The notes beneath the pieces were generated by a model. That model did no database searches, was not told the DNA's origin, and worked only from the letters and a program-made list of their open reading frames with translations. Below, one piece after another: positions 25,918 through 34,812 of a stretch of DNA of 64,000 nucleotides. This DNA comes from Flavimaribacter sediminis (lineage in GTDB: Bacteria > Pseudomonadota > Alphaproteobacteria > Rhizobiales > Rhizobiaceae). The stretch spans positions 868,001 through 932,000 of the forward strand of contig NZ_JAICBX010000001.1 of the NCBI RefSeq assembly GCF_019492055.1, read 5' to 3'. The position numbers and the translations under genes are program-made. Numbering within the stretch: the first letter of the stretch is position 1; each line of letters starts with the position of its first letter.

Positions 25918-26238
25918 TTAAAATCTCCGGAAGGGTCCGTCATCCCAATAGTCGATGTCCTCGCAATGGCGGACTGGACATTTGGCCCGATCAGCGGTCG
26001 GAACCCAACCGGGTTTCGCCCACTCGCCCGGTTCGCACCAGCCGCTGTTGGCGACGTAACGATCGTAGAGGGTCATGCCCTGCACCCTCTTGGAGGGATA
26101 GCGCAGAATCGCGGCTCCCTGCTGCTGGACAATCGCCTGAACGTCCCGGCATTGCATCTTGTTGACGTTGTATCGGTTGATCGCCTGGGCCGGCAAAACC
26201 ATCATCGTCAGGACGCCGGCCAGTAGAATGACTCGCAT
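25918..26238 (-). CDS. Small exported cysteine-containing protein of unknown function
   Basis: A 106-residue protein with a signal peptide (MRVILLAGVLTMMVLPAQA). The mature part has four cysteines in the order 'MQCRDVQ', 'GWCEPGE', 'AKCPVRHC', which could make two disulfides in the periplasm, and a central 'AAILRYPSKRVQGMTLYDRYV' segment (residues 42-62). Proteins with this 'ILRY.S.R..G..LYDRYV' pattern are common in rhizobia, but I know of no function. It is convergent with the LysR gene, 10 bases apart, with no terminator visible. Confidence 0.78.
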   Translation of the reverse strand: MRVILLAGVLTMMVLPAQAINRYNVNKMQCRDVQAIVQQQGAAILRYPSKRVQGMTLYDRYVANSGWCEPGEWAKPGWVPTADRAKCPVRHCEDIDYWDDGPFRRF

Positions 26239-26319
26239 ATCATATCCTCGGTTGGGTTCTCGTTTCTTGCAACAGAAACGCCGAAAAGCCCGGCCTGGTT
26301 GCGTCTCGCAAACTGTTAG

Positions 26320-26358
26320 CCCAATTTCCGGTTATACTCGCCGTTTGACGAAATTGGG
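26320..26358. promoter_or_regulatory. 9-bp inverted repeat upstream of the YciI-ECF42 operon
   Basis: CCCAATTTC (26320-26328) and GAAATTGGG (26350-26358) are perfect complements separated by 21 bases. They lie about 100 bases before the YciI start codon, in the divergent gap with the small exported protein. A two-site operator or a weak RNA hairpin are both possible. The repeat is certain; its function is not. Confidence 0.4.
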
Positions 26359-26459
26359 ATTGCAGGCGCCCTCTATTCCGAAAATACGACTGGCGAGTGT
26401 AGGATCTGGTTATCTGGAGGCGTGCTTGTCTCGATCTGAAAATCACCGGGAGTGTTTCG

Positions 26460-26837
26460 ATGCAATATGCCATTCTCATCTACGGTATCGAAGGCGTGTT
26501 TGATCGCCTGCCGGAAAACGAACAGGAACGCGCCATGGAAAAGCACCGCGAATTGCAACGTGAACTTGGCGAACAAGGGGCACTGGGCAGCGTCGCGCGT
26601 TTGATGGACACGACGACGGCGATGACGGTCCGACAGAAGGGAGACTCGGTTCTGGTGCTGGATGGGCCGTTCGCGGAGACGAAGGAACAATTGCTTGGCC
26701 TCTACATCGTCGAATGCAGCTCCATGGATGAGGCGATAGAGCAGGCGAAAAAGCTTCCGCTGGAGATTTTCGCCTATGAAGTCAGGCCGGTAGGCTGGGG
26801 AGGGGGAACTTTGGCGCAGCCTTCTGCCGATGCCTGA
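26460..26837 (+). CDS. YciI-family (DGPF-domain) protein
   Basis: A 125-residue ferredoxin-like-fold protein with the DGPF motif that names the domain (VLDGPFAETKEQLLGLYIVE, residues 61-80). Such proteins are encoded next to ECF42-type sigma factors across bacteria, and that is the case here: the next gene overlaps its 3' end by 8 bases. Proposed roles include a co-sensor or enzyme in the stress response run by the sigma factor. An acidic helix (SMDEAIEQAKKLP) and a C-terminal strand complete the fold. Confidence 0.9.
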   Translation: MQYAILIYGIEGVFDRLPENEQERAMEKHRELQRELGEQGALGSVARLMDTTTAMTVRQKGDSVLVLDGPFAETKEQLLGLYIVECSSMDEAIEQAKKLPLEIFAYEVRPVGWGGGTLAQPSADA

Positions 26838-28116
26838 TGAGGGCCTTGTGACCTCGGCAGGCCTGGAGGCGATACTGGCCAATGCTCGCCCCCGCGTCAT
26901 CGCGGCGCTGGTGCGGCATTTCAACAGCGTTGATCTCGCCGAAGACGCCTTCCAGGACGCGTGCGAAAAGGCCGTCAGGACCTGGACTGATGACGGCGTG
27001 GCGCGCGATCCGACGGCCTGGCTGATCGTCGTGGCCCGGCGAAGCGCCATCGACGGCATTCGCAAGAGCCGTCGCCGGGTCGGTTTGCTGGAAGCCGCCG
27101 CTTCTGTTGATGAGCAACCGGATCCGGAAGAGGAGCTTTTGCTCCAACTCGATCAGGACGAATTGCGCGACGATGTGCTGAGACTGATGTTCATGTGCTG
27201 CCAGCCGGATCTTCCGCTGCACGATCAGCTTGCCCTTGCGCTGAAAGTTATCGCCGGTTTTCCAGTCGACAACATAGCGCGCGCCTTCGTTGTCCAGCCG
27301 AAGGCGATGGAGCAGCGCATTACGCGAGCGAAGAAGAAAGCGGCGTCGGTGGCGACACGGCTGGAAACGCCGACGCTTCAGGAGCGCGCGAGGCGGCTCA
27401 ACGCGGTCAGCCTGATGATTTATCTGCTTTTCAACGAAGGATATACGGCTAGCGGCGGCGACACTCATATTCGCGAGGAGTTGTGCGAGGAAGCGATCCG
27501 GCTGGCGCGTTTGCTGCTGATGCTGTTTCCGGCGCAGGCTGAGGTCATGGGACTGCTGGCGCTCTGCCTGTTGCAGCACTCGCGTCGGCGCGCCCGCATC
27601 GGCGAAGATGGCAAACTGATTGCGCTTGAGGATCAGGACCGCGGAAAGTGGGAGCAGTCGGCGATTTCCGAGGGTCGCGCCCTCCTTGAAAAGGCTTTAC
27701 GGCACGGCCGCCCCGGCGCCTATCAGGTTCAGGCGGCGATTGCAGCCGTTCACTGCGCGGCGCCGGCCTCGGACGAAACGGATTGGCGTGAGATCGAGCA
27801 GCTCTACGCCGCACTGGAACAGTTGCAGCCGTCACCGGTCGTTTCGCTCAATCGCGCCGTGGCCATGTCGAAAGCGTTCTCGGCGGAGGCGGCGCTGCGA
27901 CATCTCGGGTCGGTCGCCGACAGTCTGTCCAACTACATTTACTACCACACGACGCTTGCGTCCCTGCTCGCTGAGACCGAACAATTCGACGCCGCCGCAG
28001 CCGCCTATGAACGGGCTTTGCAACTCGGTCCGACCGAGCAGCAGGCCGGGCATATTCGCGAGCGGATGCGGTTTTGTGAAAAACGCAGAATAAAATCCGC
28101 CCCAAGTGTCGGATAG
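26830..28116 (+). CDS. ECF sigma factor of the ECF42 type with C-terminal extension
   Basis: A 428-residue RNA polymerase sigma factor. Region 2 lies near residues 15-80 (AEDAFQDACEKAVRTW) and region 4 near 125-180. The long C-terminal extension (DUF6596 plus TPR-like helices) is the hallmark of ECF42, with 'YLLFNEGYTASGGD' near residue 200 and 'SPVVSLNRAVAMSKAF' near 340. ECF42 factors lack a classical anti-sigma factor; activity is thought to be controlled through the extension. No anti-sigma gene is seen. It is co-translated with the YciI gene, and a VOC-family gene follows 55 bases on. Confidence 0.92.
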   Translation: MPDEGLVTSAGLEAILANARPRVIAALVRHFNSVDLAEDAFQDACEKAVRTWTDDGVARDPTAWLIVVARRSAIDGIRKSRRRVGLLEAAASVDEQPDPEEELLLQLDQDELRDDVLRLMFMCCQPDLPLHDQLALALKVIAGFPVDNIARAFVVQPKAMEQRITRAKKKAASVATRLETPTLQERARRLNAVSLMIYLLFNEGYTASGGDTHIREELCEEAIRLARLLLMLFPAQAEVMGLLALCLLQHSRRRARIGEDGKLIALEDQDRGKWEQSAISEGRALLEKALRHGRPGAYQVQAAIAAVHCAAPASDETDWREIEQLYAALEQLQPSPVVSLNRAVAMSKAFSAEAALRHLGSVADSLSNYIYYHTTLASLLAETEQFDAAAAAYERALQLGPTEQQAGHIRERMRFCEKRRIKSAPSVG

Positions 28117-28171
28117 CGCGATCATCGCGCGTCCTTCTTGTGATTGCGAACCCGAAACCAAGGAGGATGAA

Positions 28172-28555
28172 ATGAGCAATCCAATGCAGACCCATGGCGC
28201 GGCAAGCTGGATACAGCATTCCGGAAGTGACCCCGCAGCCGCCCGGAAATTCTACGAGACTGTCCTCGGCTGGAGCGTTGCGGACATGCCGATGCAGAAC
28301 GGCTCGGCCTATCCGGGCATCATGGTCGGGGAGGCGCCGATTGGCGGCTTCATGCCACAGCCTGCCGAAAACGGGGAGTGGACAATCTACATCACCGTCG
28401 ACGATGTCGACGCACGGTATCAGTCGGCCCTGGACAAGGGGGCTGACGGCGTCGAAGCGCCGACGGACTATCCCGGAGTCGGCAGAATGGCGAAGATCAG
28501 AGACCCTTTCGGGGCTTCTATCGCCATGATCACCTATGAGAGCATGCAAGGCTGA
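28172..28555 (+). CDS. VOC-family (glyoxalase-like) protein
   Basis: A 127-residue vicinal-oxygen-chelate protein with two beta-alpha-beta-beta-beta units: 'GAASWIQHSGSDPAAARKFY' (residues 9-28) and 'TIYITVDDVDARYQSALDKG'. The C-terminal strand 'RDPFGASIAMI' holds the usual metal-ligand area. The ATG has a strong AGGAGGA. It probably belongs to the same transcription unit as the YciI/ECF42 pair, and a strong terminator directly after it marks the end of that unit. Enzyme activity (glyoxalase, dioxygenase, antibiotic binding) cannot be chosen. Confidence 0.87.
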   Translation: MSNPMQTHGAASWIQHSGSDPAAARKFYETVLGWSVADMPMQNGSAYPGIMVGEAPIGGFMPQPAENGEWTIYITVDDVDARYQSALDKGADGVEAPTDYPGVGRMAKIRDPFGASIAMITYESMQG

Positions 28556-28560
28556 CAATT

Positions 28561-28590
28561 GCCGGTCCGGTTTCGCCGGACCGGCTTTTT
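28561..28590 (+). terminator. Rho-independent terminator after the VOC gene
   Basis: A perfect 10-bp GC-rich stem (GCCGGTCCGG / CCGGACCGGC) with a 5-base loop TTTCG is followed at once by TTTTT. It begins 5 bases after the VOC stop codon and should end the YciI-ECF42-VOC transcript. It is the clearest plus-strand terminator in the window. Confidence 0.9.
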
Positions 28591-28611
28591 GCAAACGGAG
28601 TGAAAAAGGCA

Positions 28612-28941
28612 ATGGCTCACGATCCCCATCTCGCCGAACTCCTGCGTGACGCCCTGTCCACGCGGCAAGGTATTACGGAAAGGAAAATGTTCGGCGGCGT
28701 ATGCTTCCTTTTGAACGGCAACATGTTCGCCGGCGTCGCCAACCATGACAGCTTCATGTTTCGCGTTGGAAAGGAACTTGAAGAGGACGCGCTGGCGCGC
28801 CCCGGCGCCAGGCCAATGGACTTCACCGGACGAAAAATGGGAGGGTTGATCTGGGTCGATGCGGACGCCGCGATCGAATCTGGTCTCGAGCAATGGATTG
28901 ATTTCACGGCCCGTTTTGTGGGCTCGTTGCCGCCGAAATAG
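28612..28941 (+). CDS. TfoX/Sxy N-terminal domain protein
   Basis: A 109-residue protein consisting only of the TfoX N-terminal domain: 'ITERKMFGGVCFLLNGNMFAG', residues 19-39, is the diagnostic stretch, followed by 'FMFRVG' and 'MDFTGRKMGGLIWV'. In gammaproteobacteria full TfoX regulates competence genes; single-domain versions in alphaproteobacteria are of unknown role and need not be related to DNA uptake. The ATG is preferred to a GTG 12 bases earlier because of an AAAGG 6 bases before it. The upstream terminator isolates it from the sigma operon; it probably pairs with the DUF2461 gene 10 bases on. Confidence 0.86.
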   Translation: MAHDPHLAELLRDALSTRQGITERKMFGGVCFLLNGNMFAGVANHDSFMFRVGKELEEDALARPGARPMDFTGRKMGGLIWVDADAAIESGLEQWIDFTARFVGSLPPK

Positions 28942-28951
28942 GAGTTCGCCC

Positions 28952-29632
28952 ATGTTTGAGGGATTTTCCAGAGAAACGGTCTCGTTTTTGTCCGATCTCG
29001 ACAGGAACAATAACAAAGAATGGTTCGAAGCGCATCGACAGGACTACGAGACTTTGATTGTCGAACCAGCGCTCAACCTCATTGAAACCATGGCGCCGGT
29101 CGCCGAACGATTGACCCCGCAGCACAAGGCGACGCCGAAGATCAATCAGTCGCTGCGGCGCATCCATCGCGACACCCGGTTCTCGAAGGACAAGACGCTC
29201 TACAATCCGAGGATTCACATGGTGTTCTGGACGGGCGACCATCCCAACAGGTCGGCTGGAATCCACCTGGTGCTCGCCCATGACCATTTTGGATATGGGT
29301 CCGGACATTGGGCTTTCGATCCGGAAGGCCTTGAGAAATATCGGCGCTCGGTTCTCGACGACGCGGCGCGTGCGGAGCTGGACACTGCGCTCGAAAGCGC
29401 CTCCGAAAAAGGCTGCTTTCTTGGCGAAGAGGAACTGAAACGGCTTCCCAGGGGTTATGATGCAGACGGTCGGGCCGCTCAATTGCTCCGCCGGAAGGGC
29501 CTTGTGGCGAGAACAGGCGAGAACATCGGTTTCGATGACCGCATATTCGGACCGCAAGCAGTGGATTTTGTGACAGAAATCTTCGAGGCCCTTGCGCCGC
29601 TTGACGCCTGGATAGACCGTCATGTGACCTGA
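28952..29632 (+). CDS. DUF2461 (TIGR02453) family protein
   Basis: A 226-residue cytoplasmic protein of the DUF2461 family, recognised by 'FLSDLDRNNNKEWFEAHR' near the N-terminus and by 'RRIHRDTRFSKDKTLYNPR' at about residues 70-88. The latter Arg/Lys-rich segment is the family's most conserved part. No enzyme function is established. The ATG has AGGAG 8 bases upstream and sits 10 bases after the TfoX-like gene, suggesting a two-gene operon. Confidence 0.88.
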   Translation: MFEGFSRETVSFLSDLDRNNNKEWFEAHRQDYETLIVEPALNLIETMAPVAERLTPQHKATPKINQSLRRIHRDTRFSKDKTLYNPRIHMVFWTGDHPNRSAGIHLVLAHDHFGYGSGHWAFDPEGLEKYRRSVLDDAARAELDTALESASEKGCFLGEEELKRLPRGYDADGRAAQLLRRKGLVARTGENIGFDDRIFGPQAVDFVTEIFEALAPLDAWIDRHVT

Positions 29633-29646
29633 TTCTGTGACGGAGT

Positions 29647-30429
29647 ATGTTTTTTATGGGGATGTTCCGGCTTCATGGACTTGCGTTCATCCTGGCTCCG
29701 TATCTGATCGCGGCTTCCGCGCTGCCCGACAACGCGCCCATACCGACGGCTCGTCCCCAGATTGAGCCTGCCGGCGATTACTCGTTGAAACATGAGAACG
29801 AAGTTCGGATTCCTCTGCCGACGCCGCGCCCTGAAGCAGCCGAAGAAAAATCGGAGCCGGACGAGCCCGCTCCATTGACGGCGGAAGAGGTGAGTTGCCT
29901 TGCCGATCTCGTCGAGCTGGAGGTGGAATTCAAGGTCGTTGATCCGATACAGGGCGAGGGTCAGTGCGGCGTCGACCATCCGATCAAGGTCAAAAGATTG
30001 TCGTCCGGCGTTGCTCTTGATCCGCCGGGCGTCATGACCTGTGCGACAGCTCTCTCCCTCGAAAACTGGACCAGAGAAACCGTGGAGCCGGCGGTTGACG
30101 CCATTTTCCGCGATGAACTTGCCGCAATTGGCAACTACTCCACCTATGTCTGCCGCACCCGAAACTCCCAGACGGGCGCCAAGATTTCCGAGCACGCAAA
30201 GGGCAATGCGATCGATATCGGCCGGTTCGTTCTTGAAGGCGGCCGGGTGATCGAGGTGCGTTCACCGCCGCTCGCGGAGTTTCTCGAAAAGGGATTTCTC
30301 TATGCGATCCGCGAGGATGCGTGCGACCATTTCACGACGGTGCTCGGACCCGGTTCGGATGTATTCCACGCCGACCATTTCCATCTGGACATGATCCAGC
30401 GACGCAACGGATATCGCTATTGCAAGTAA
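29647..30429 (+). CDS. Extensin-like C-terminal domain protein, exported
   Basis: A 260-residue protein with an N-terminal hydrophobic signal (LHGLAFILAPYLIAASA), a proline- and acid-rich linker to about residue 75, and then the extensin_C domain: 'CGVDHPIKVKRL', 'MTCATALSLENW', 'YVCRTRNSQTGAKISEHAKG' (residues 162-181), 'NAIDIGRF' and the terminal 'HADHFHLDM'. The His/Asp pattern resembles that of D,D-peptidase-like and cell-wall lytic folds, so a periplasmic cell-wall role is plausible. Several cysteines (C103, C130, C164, C218 or so) may form disulfides. These proteins are common in Hyphomicrobiales and uncharacterised. Confidence 0.88.
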   Translation: MFFMGMFRLHGLAFILAPYLIAASALPDNAPIPTARPQIEPAGDYSLKHENEVRIPLPTPRPEAAEEKSEPDEPAPLTAEEVSCLADLVELEVEFKVVDPIQGEGQCGVDHPIKVKRLSSGVALDPPGVMTCATALSLENWTRETVEPAVDAIFRDELAAIGNYSTYVCRTRNSQTGAKISEHAKGNAIDIGRFVLEGGRVIEVRSPPLAEFLEKGFLYAIREDACDHFTTVLGPGSDVFHADHFHLDMIQRRNGYRYCK

Positions 30430-30611
30430 CTGCGGTTACAAGGACCTTTTGCAGGCGCGTCGCCTTGCCGTATCTCGGCGATATTGGTGTTGTGAAAATC
30501 TTCTGTTAACACGTAGGAGTTGGCGCGGCTTTCGATAGACGTTCGCCGACGGCGGTAGCGTTCTTTTTGGGTGATCCGCCAGGTTTCACGGGAACAGAAG
30601 GACATCCGGCA

Positions 30612-32453
30612 TTGAATTCTCCCGTAGCGCAGATCAGGAACCTCAGGGTGGAGTTTCAGACGAAGGACGGACCTGTTCTGGGCGTCGAGGAAATTTCCTT
30701 TGAAGTGCAGGCTGGCGAAACCCTCTGCATTGTCGGTGAATCCGGATCCGGCAAATCCGTATCGTCCCTGTCCCTGATGCGGCTGGTGGAATTCGGCGGG
30801 GGCGAAATTACCAAAGGAGAGATGTTGTTCGAGCGGCGTGACGGCGCCGAAACGGATCTTGCCGCCGCCAGTCAGAGTCTCATGCGCGATATTCGCGGGA
30901 ATGAGATCGGGATGATCTTCCAGGAGCCGATGACTGCGCTCAATCCGGTGTTCACGGTGGGCTGGCAGTTGACGGAAGGCCTGCGCGTCCACCGGAACCT
31001 GAGCAGGTCCGAAGCCACAAAGCGTGCGCTCGAACTGATGCGCCACGTGCGCATTCCGGAGCCTGAGCGCAGGTTGAAGCAGTACCCGCACGAACTCTCC
31101 GGCGGCATGCGCCAGAGGGTTGTCATCGCGATGGCGATGGCGTGCGAGCCGCGCCTGCTTATCGCCGACGAACCGACCACCGCGCTTGACGTGACTATTC
31201 AGGCGCAAATTCTTGCGTTGATGGACAGGCTCAAGCGTGAGACCGGCTCGGCGGTCATCTTCATCACCCACGACATGGCGGTTGTCGCGCAGATGGCGGA
31301 TCGTGTCGTGGTGATGTATCGCGGCCGGAAAGTTGAGGAGGGCCCGGTCGAGCAGATTTTCGACAATCCGCAGCACGACTACACCAAAGCGCTCCTGGCG
31401 GCGGTGCCCAAGCTCGGCGAGATGCGCGGAAAGGCCAATCCCGAACCCATGAAACTCCTGGGCGCGAATAAACATGTCGCCGGACCGATCGTCGGCTCCG
31501 AAGACGTTCTGTTGCGCGTCAAGGGGCTGACCACCCGCTTTGGCATCAAGGGCGGTGTGCTGCGCCGTACGATGTCCCAGGTGCATGCGGTTGAGGATGT
31601 TTCGTTTACGATCAATCGCGGGCAGACCCTCAGTCTCGTGGGGGAGTCGGGGTGCGGCAAGTCGACCTGCGGACGCTCGATCCTGCGGTTGGTCGAGCCG
31701 GTCGCAGGCGAGGTGTGGCTTGAAAACACCAATCTTATGGAACTCTCTTCCTCACAATTGCGCAAGACGCGCATGAATATGCAGATGGTGTTCCAGGATC
31801 CGTTCGCCTCGCTCAATCCGCGCATGAAGCTTGCCGATCAGGTGGCCGAACCCTTGTGGAATTTCAGCGCATTGCGCGGATCAGACCTGACCAAGCGCGT
31901 GGCCGAATTGTTTGAGCGGGTAAGACTGCCGAGAAACTATCTCAATCGTTATCCTCATGAATTGTCCGGTGGTCAGCGCCAGCGCATCGCCATCGCGCGC
32001 GCACTGGCCTTGAACCCGAAACTCATCGTCGCCGATGAAGCGGTTTCGGCGTTGGATGTTTCCGTTCAGGCCGAGGTTCTCAACCTGATGATGGAGCTCC
32101 AGGTTGAACTGGGGCTTTCCTATCTGTTCATTTCCCATGACATGGCGGTGGTGGAGCGGGTCAGTCACCACGTCGGCGTCATGTATCTTGGCCGGATCGT
32201 CGAGATCGGTCCGCGCAGCGCGGTTTTCGAAAATCCGCAGCATCCCTACACCCGGTCGCTATTGTCCGCCGTGCCTGTCGCCGATCCGAAAAAGCGCAAG
32301 AAGGAAGCGGAGCTGAACTTCAAGCCCATTCCATCTCCGGTTTTCCCTGTGGGCTATGAGGCCGAGCCAAGCGAATATTCCGAGGTAACCCCCGGCCATC
32401 TAATTCTACAGGGCGACTGGGGCGGTTTTGAAAGCATGGCCGGCGCCGCCTGA
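30612..32453 (+). CDS. Peptide-type ABC transporter, fused double ATP-binding protein (GsiA/YejF-like)
   Basis: About 613 residues holding two complete Dpp/Opp-type ATPases. Domain 1: Walker A 'GESGSGKS', signature '[10 protein letters not shown]', Walker B '[12 protein letters not shown]'. Domain 2: Walker A 'GESGCGKST', signature 'ELSGGQRQRI', Walker B 'LIVADEAVSALD'. In the second Walker B the usual DEP is DEA. No permease or binding protein gene is adjacent, so it must serve a transporter encoded elsewhere. No ATG fits the N-terminus; I chose TTG at 30612, which has AAGGA 10 bases before it and starts just before the first domain. A TTG at 30567 is the alternative. Confidence 0.85.
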   Translation: MNSPVAQIRNLRVEFQTKDGPVLGVEEISFEVQAGETLCIVGESGSGKSVSSLSLMRLVEFGGGEITKGEMLFERRDGAETDLAAASQSLMRDIRGNEIGMIFQEPMTALNPVFTVGWQLTEGLRVHRNLSRSEATKRALELMRHVRIPEPERRLKQYPHELSGGMRQRVVIAMAMACEPRLLIADEPTTALDVTIQAQILALMDRLKRETGSAVIFITHDMAVVAQMADRVVVMYRGRKVEEGPVEQIFDNPQHDYTKALLAAVPKLGEMRGKANPEPMKLLGANKHVAGPIVGSEDVLLRVKGLTTRFGIKGGVLRRTMSQVHAVEDVSFTINRGQTLSLVGESGCGKSTCGRSILRLVEPVAGEVWLENTNLMELSSSQLRKTRMNMQMVFQDPFASLNPRMKLADQVAEPLWNFSALRGSDLTKRVAELFERVRLPRNYLNRYPHELSGGQRQRIAIARALALNPKLIVADEAVSALDVSVQAEVLNLMMELQVELGLSYLFISHDMAVVERVSHHVGVMYLGRIVEIGPRSAVFENPQHPYTRSLLSAVPVADPKKRKKEAELNFKPIPSPVFPVGYEAEPSEYSEVTPGHLILQGDWGGFESMAGAA

Positions 32454-32583
32454 AGACCCACATTTGCCGGAGGCGGGCTGGCGTGGATCTCATTCTTTAA
32501 TCAATTCGTTCAAGCCTGCGATTCAAGGGTCTCAGCTGGCGAACACAAGTGAATTTCATCTTCCGGGAAGGCAAGTAACCGAC

Positions 32584-33240
32584 ATGGATGTAGTGGAACC
32601 CAAAAAGTCGAGATCGTCGGTCCGTAAACGCGCCAACGCTATCAAGGACTTTCGGTGCAAGAACCTCGTGGCCGTCCTGGAATGTCCGAATGATATCAAG
32701 AATATCGGTTCGGTCATTCGCAACGTAAACGCGTTGGGGGTTGAGAAGGTCTATGTCATCGATCCTCGCAATGACCTGCCCGCTGAATGGCAGGACATGC
32801 GCGAAAGAAAATCGCTCTCGAAGACGTCCGCGTCTGCGGTCAAATGGACGTTTGTGCGACGCTTCGACAGCACCGAAGCTTGCCTTGCCCATCTTAAGAA
32901 GAAGGGCTTCGTATCCGTGGTGACGTCGCCACATGTGAAGGGCAAGACCAATGTTTACCTGCATGAGGGCGATTACACACAGCATACAAAGCTGGCGGTG
33001 TGGTTCGGCAACGAAAAGCGCGGCATCAGCGAATTGGCTGTCGAGCGTTGCGAGATGTGCGTCGCAATCCCGATGTTCGGAATGATCGAGAGCCTGAACC
33101 TTGGAACGAGTTCCGGCATCGTGCTTTACGAAGTGACGAAGCAGAGGCGAGAGTACCAGAGCAAATATCGTCGTCGGAAGAAGAGGGGAGAGAGGGCAAA
33201 CCCGCTGCCGACGGTTATCGAGCGGGATCAATCAGCCTGA
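32584..33240 (+). CDS. TrmH-family (SpoU) RNA methyltransferase
   Basis: A 218-residue SAM-dependent 2'-O-ribose methyltransferase of the knotted SPOUT fold. Motif 1 is 'KNIGSVIRNVNALGV' (residues 40-54), motif 2 'LAVWFGNEKRGISE', motif 3 'IPMFGMIESLNLGTSSGIVL'; together they form the SAM-binding knot. The C-terminus is very basic (YRRRKKRGE), likely for RNA contact. The target (tRNA G18 or an rRNA site) cannot be assigned from the sequence alone. Upstream in-frame codons exist but the ATG at 32584 matches the family start. Confidence 0.87.
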   Translation: MDVVEPKKSRSSVRKRANAIKDFRCKNLVAVLECPNDIKNIGSVIRNVNALGVEKVYVIDPRNDLPAEWQDMRERKSLSKTSASAVKWTFVRRFDSTEACLAHLKKKGFVSVVTSPHVKGKTNVYLHEGDYTQHTKLAVWFGNEKRGISELAVERCEMCVAIPMFGMIESLNLGTSSGIVLYEVTKQRREYQSKYRRRKKRGERANPLPTVIERDQSA

Positions 33241-33402
33241 TCGCCGTCGACGGGATTCATCGTGCCCGGCGTTTTGTCGCGGATTTCACGCAGTCGTGGA
33301 AATGACCTTTCGTCCCGACAGCCCCGGTTGGTTTCCAAATCGGGCCAGACCCTGTATTCACCGCGGTAAAGACAGATCAGCGTGTAAGGTTGAAAGGATA
33401 CA

Positions 33403-34803
33403 ATGAACCGGGTGACCCCGCTGATCCTCGCCGTTGCTCTTTTCATGGAGCAAATGGATTCAACTGTTATTGCGACCTCGCTTCCGGCGATCGCCGCGGA
33501 TCTCGACACCAGCCCTATCGCGCTGAAACTGGCGCTTACGACGTATCTGGTCGCTCTTGCAATCTTCATTCCGGCCAGCGGATGGGTCGCCGACCGGTTT
33601 GGCGCCAAACGCGTTTTCATCATCGCGATCTTCGTCTTCATGGCGGGATCGCTGACATGCGCGGTGGCCGGTTCGCTCAGTGAGTTTGTCGGCGCGCGCT
33701 TTCTTCAGGGCATGGGCGGATCGATGATGACGCCTGTCGCCAGGCTGGTGCTGGTTCGGGCGACTGAACGCAGCAGGTTGGTGGAGGCATTGGCCTGGCT
33801 GACGGTTCCGGCGCTCGTCGGGCCGATGGTCGGACCGCCAATCGGCGGATTCCTGACGACCTATGTCAGTTGGCACTGGATTTTCCTCATCAATATTCCG
33901 ATCGGTCTGATCGGCGTCGCCTTCTCGCTGGCCTATCTGCCAGTGATACCGGGGCAGGAGAACGGACGTTTTGATGCGACGGGGTTCATTCTGTCCGGTC
34001 TTGCTGCTTCCGGCGTCGTCTTCGGACTTTCCGTCGTCAGTCTGCCGGCTCTGCCGTTACTTTATGGCGTCATTTCGGTCGCCGCCGGTATCGGCTGTAT
34101 CGTGCTCTACTGGCTTCATACGAAGCGCGTAGCCCAGCCGCTGCTTGACCCGAAATTGTTCAGGATCACGACATTTCGAGCCAGTATCGTCTCCGCCACT
34201 ATCGCGCGGCTCGGCATCGGCGCAACACCGTTTCTGTTGCCGTTGATGCTGCAGATCGGCTTCGGTCTGAGTGCATTCGAATCCGGCATGGTCACTTTTG
34301 TCGGCGCCATTGGCGCGCTGGTCGTGAAATTCGCGACGATGCGCATTTATGCGCGTTTCGGCTTCAAGAGGGTCCTTGTCGCGATGATTGGCTTGTCCGC
34401 GCTCTTTCTTATGGCCATGACAGCGTTCTCGCCGGCGCTTCCATTTGCAGTGATCTATTCGATCCTGCTGCTGAACGGTTTCGTTCGCTCGCTCATGTTT
34501 ACAGGATTCAACGCCCTGGTTTTTGCGGATGTCGAACAGTCGGAAGCTGGACCGGCGACGGCGATCGCAGCGGTGTTCCAGCAGATATCAATGGCGCTTG
34601 GCGTTGCGGTCGCGGGCGTGCTGGTGGAAGCGAGCCTGTGGTGGCGGGGAGGCGGACTTGATCTCGCGGATTTCCAGTTCGCGTTCTTCTGCGTCGGCAT
34701 CATTACCGCGCTCGGCATCCTGCCGATCCTGCGTCTGCACACGTTCGCCGGCTCCGAGGTTTCGGGTCACGGCAAAGCCCGTGATGGCGCGGCGGCTTCC
34801 TGA
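33403..34803 (+). CDS. MFS drug-efflux-type transporter (DHA2/EmrB-QacA family)
   Basis: An inner-membrane major facilitator protein of 466 residues, with 14 hydrophobic helices by eye as in the DHA2 group. Family motifs: 'DSTVIATSLPAIAADL' in helix 1 (motif D1), 'GWVADRFGAKRVF' (motif A) and 'GPMVGPPIGGFLTTYVSWHW' (motif C, drug:H+ antiporters, residues 144-163). The ATG has AAGGAT upstream. No TetR- or MarR-type regulator and no membrane-fusion partner is adjacent. The substrate is unknown. It is convergent with cobT, 9 bases apart. Confidence 0.9.
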   Translation: MNRVTPLILAVALFMEQMDSTVIATSLPAIAADLDTSPIALKLALTTYLVALAIFIPASGWVADRFGAKRVFIIAIFVFMAGSLTCAVAGSLSEFVGARFLQGMGGSMMTPVARLVLVRATERSRLVEALAWLTVPALVGPMVGPPIGGFLTTYVSWHWIFLINIPIGLIGVAFSLAYLPVIPGQENGRFDATGFILSGLAASGVVFGLSVVSLPALPLLYGVISVAAGIGCIVLYWLHTKRVAQPLLDPKLFRITTFRASIVSATIARLGIGATPFLLPLMLQIGFGLSAFESGMVTFVGAIGALVVKFATMRIYARFGFKRVLVAMIGLSALFLMAMTAFSPALPFAVIYSILLLNGFVRSLMFTGFNALVFADVEQSEAGPATAIAAVFQQISMALGVAVAGVLVEASLWWRGGGLDLADFQFAFFCVGIITALGILPILRLHTFAGSEVSGHGKARDGAAAS

Positions 34804-34812
34804 AAGACCCTG

